A stretch of 64,000 nucleotides of DNA from Ricordea florida (Eukaryota; Cnidaria; Anthozoa; Corallimorpharia; Ricordeidae): contig OX453276.1 of NCBI GenBank assembly GCA_949710005.1, positions 7,704,377 through 7,768,376 on the forward strand. The letters run 5' to 3'. The notes below the pieces were generated by a model. That model did not search any database. It worked only from the letters and a program-made list of their open reading frames with translations, and was not told the origin of the DNA. Numbering within the stretch: the first letter of the stretch is position 1; each line of letters begins with the position of its first letter. The translations under genes and the position numbers were made by a program. Below are positions 62,996 through 64,000 of the stretch, one piece after another.

Positions 62996-64000
62996 GTAAA
63001 GCACGGATCGGCGTTCGTTTGCGTGACTCTGTTATTAAGGCCTCTTTATGTTTAGATGTTTGATTAATATTTGATTTTTGTACGCTCTGCACACATGGAA
63101 TCCTATTATATTTAGAATTCCTCGAAATCTTTGTAGTCAAGTTAAATTAAAGAGTGGCTCAGCCCAGAAACGTCCTGACCACTGATCTAAAAACTCAACA
63201 TAGGATTTTTCGCACTTATCCCCTAAAAAGTCCCCTGAAGACTTTCATAAAACCTGTGTTTCATCCATAACACAACTAGCAGATGGGAATCACACTTGAA
63301 TTTCTAATGCCCCGTTCACACCAAACCTTAAACATGTTTAAACGCTGCTTAGTTAAACACGTTTAAAATTGGTTCCTTCATAAGAGCTGCTTAGTCATTA
63401 TTGTCGACTACAAATTTAGCACAAAGCGAAAGAACTTGTTAAAGTTTATTTGAATCATGTGTAAAAGCCTGTGTTCCAGTATTCGGTTGCTAATTTTAAC
63501 GTTTTAAAACCTGGTTTAATCAAACATGTTTAGTTGGGGCATTAGTCTTTTCTTGCCATTTCTTGCCAGCAAACGTACCGTAGACATTTCTTGCCGGGCT
63601 GTGTGAAGGAGAGCGCGTAAACTAATAGAGAAATTTATCTTTGTCATCCAACTATCAAGTAATACATCTATTCTGAAGCAGAGATACGTGATACGAGGAA
63701 ACGAATGCCTTCCTTCGATTTCCAAAATCATCGAGAGTACTGATTTTTACAACTGCGATTTAGCCCAAAGATAATGAAAAAACAAAACTCAAGTGAAAAT
63801 ATAGAGGGACGGAACCACAGTGCTAATATGTTACTTAGTTTTCATTTTTACTAATTGTTATATTTTTTTTAGTATTATACAGTGTTTTGTCAGTGCACCT
63901 CCATCGCGTTGGGCATACCTTCCACGGCATGATAACTTCTTGGCTCCTTCGATGGGTCTTCAAAGTGTCTTATAAAATCACTTAAGAGGCTTCCTAAACT
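62996..64000 (+). other. Intron start, no recognised features
   Basis: No further exon with ankyrin or RING features, and no clear repeat, is visible up to the window end. Confidence 0.4.

Noticed and set aside
1-64000. CRISPR array or bacterial operon
   Set aside because: Introns, LINEs, SINEs and LTR elements show a eukaryotic genome; tandem arrays here are contiguous minisatellites without spacers.

Overview
The window is eukaryotic, intron-rich and heavily repeat-laden. The exons, repeat types (tRNA-derived SINEs, foldback MITEs, BEL/Pao and L2-like retroelements) and two Polinton/Maverick (adintovirus-like) elements suggest an early-branching metazoan, most likely a cnidarian such as a coral or anemone. 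That assignment is inference.

HOST GENE. Twenty-five exons on the + strand between 7004 and 62995 join in perfect phase (3102 nt, 1034 codons). They encode a mind-bomb (MIB)-like protein in which MIB-type ankyrin blocks alternate with MIB REP (SH3-like) modules: ANK (7004-24858), REP (26203-27119), ANK (28431-56152), degenerate REP (57606-58270), ANK (59801-62995 and beyond). Exon lengths recur between units (41, 163/166, 155, 127/133, 108 nt), so the gene seems to have grown by internal duplication. No RING or MZM region and no start or stop lie in the window.

ELEMENT 1 (1 to about 6620, left end outside the window). AT-rich right part of a Polinton-like provirus. It carries six + strand genes (two small membrane proteins, a coiled-coil membrane protein, a glycine-rich hydrophobic protein, a 523-aa tail-anchored protein and a penton-like protein). 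A TCTAAAGA motif sits 20-40 nt upstream of four of them. Its right flank carries minus-strand ORFs with Cys-rich repeats reminiscent of giant-virus proteins.

ELEMENT 2 (37997-53445). A structurally complete 15.4-kb Polinton in the intron between exons 37114-37268 and 53780-53912. It has 325-bp terminal inverted repeats, AG...CT ends and a 5-bp flanking repeat GAAGG. It is GC-richer than element 1 and carries protein-primed DNA polymerase B, retroviral-type integrase, a probable major capsid protein, a penton-like protein, a packaging-ATPase relic and homologues of the element 1 genes in another order. It is decaying: in-frame stops break POLB (twice), INT and the capsid gene, the ATPase is reduced to its Walker A end, and an L2-like LINE splits the coiled-coil membrane gene.

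OTHER INTRONIC CONTENT. A degraded BEL/Pao LTR element (12832-19288) lies inside a 41-bp minisatellite and is itself invaded by another transposon gene. There is an antisense CXC plus P2X7-like zinc-domain gene or relic (11831-10968), a CR1-like LINE fragment (about 8740-9390), a piggyBac-type MITE (25305-25932), other MITEs and foldbacks, tRNA-derived SINEs, and hexamer-based satellites that create spurious ORFs.
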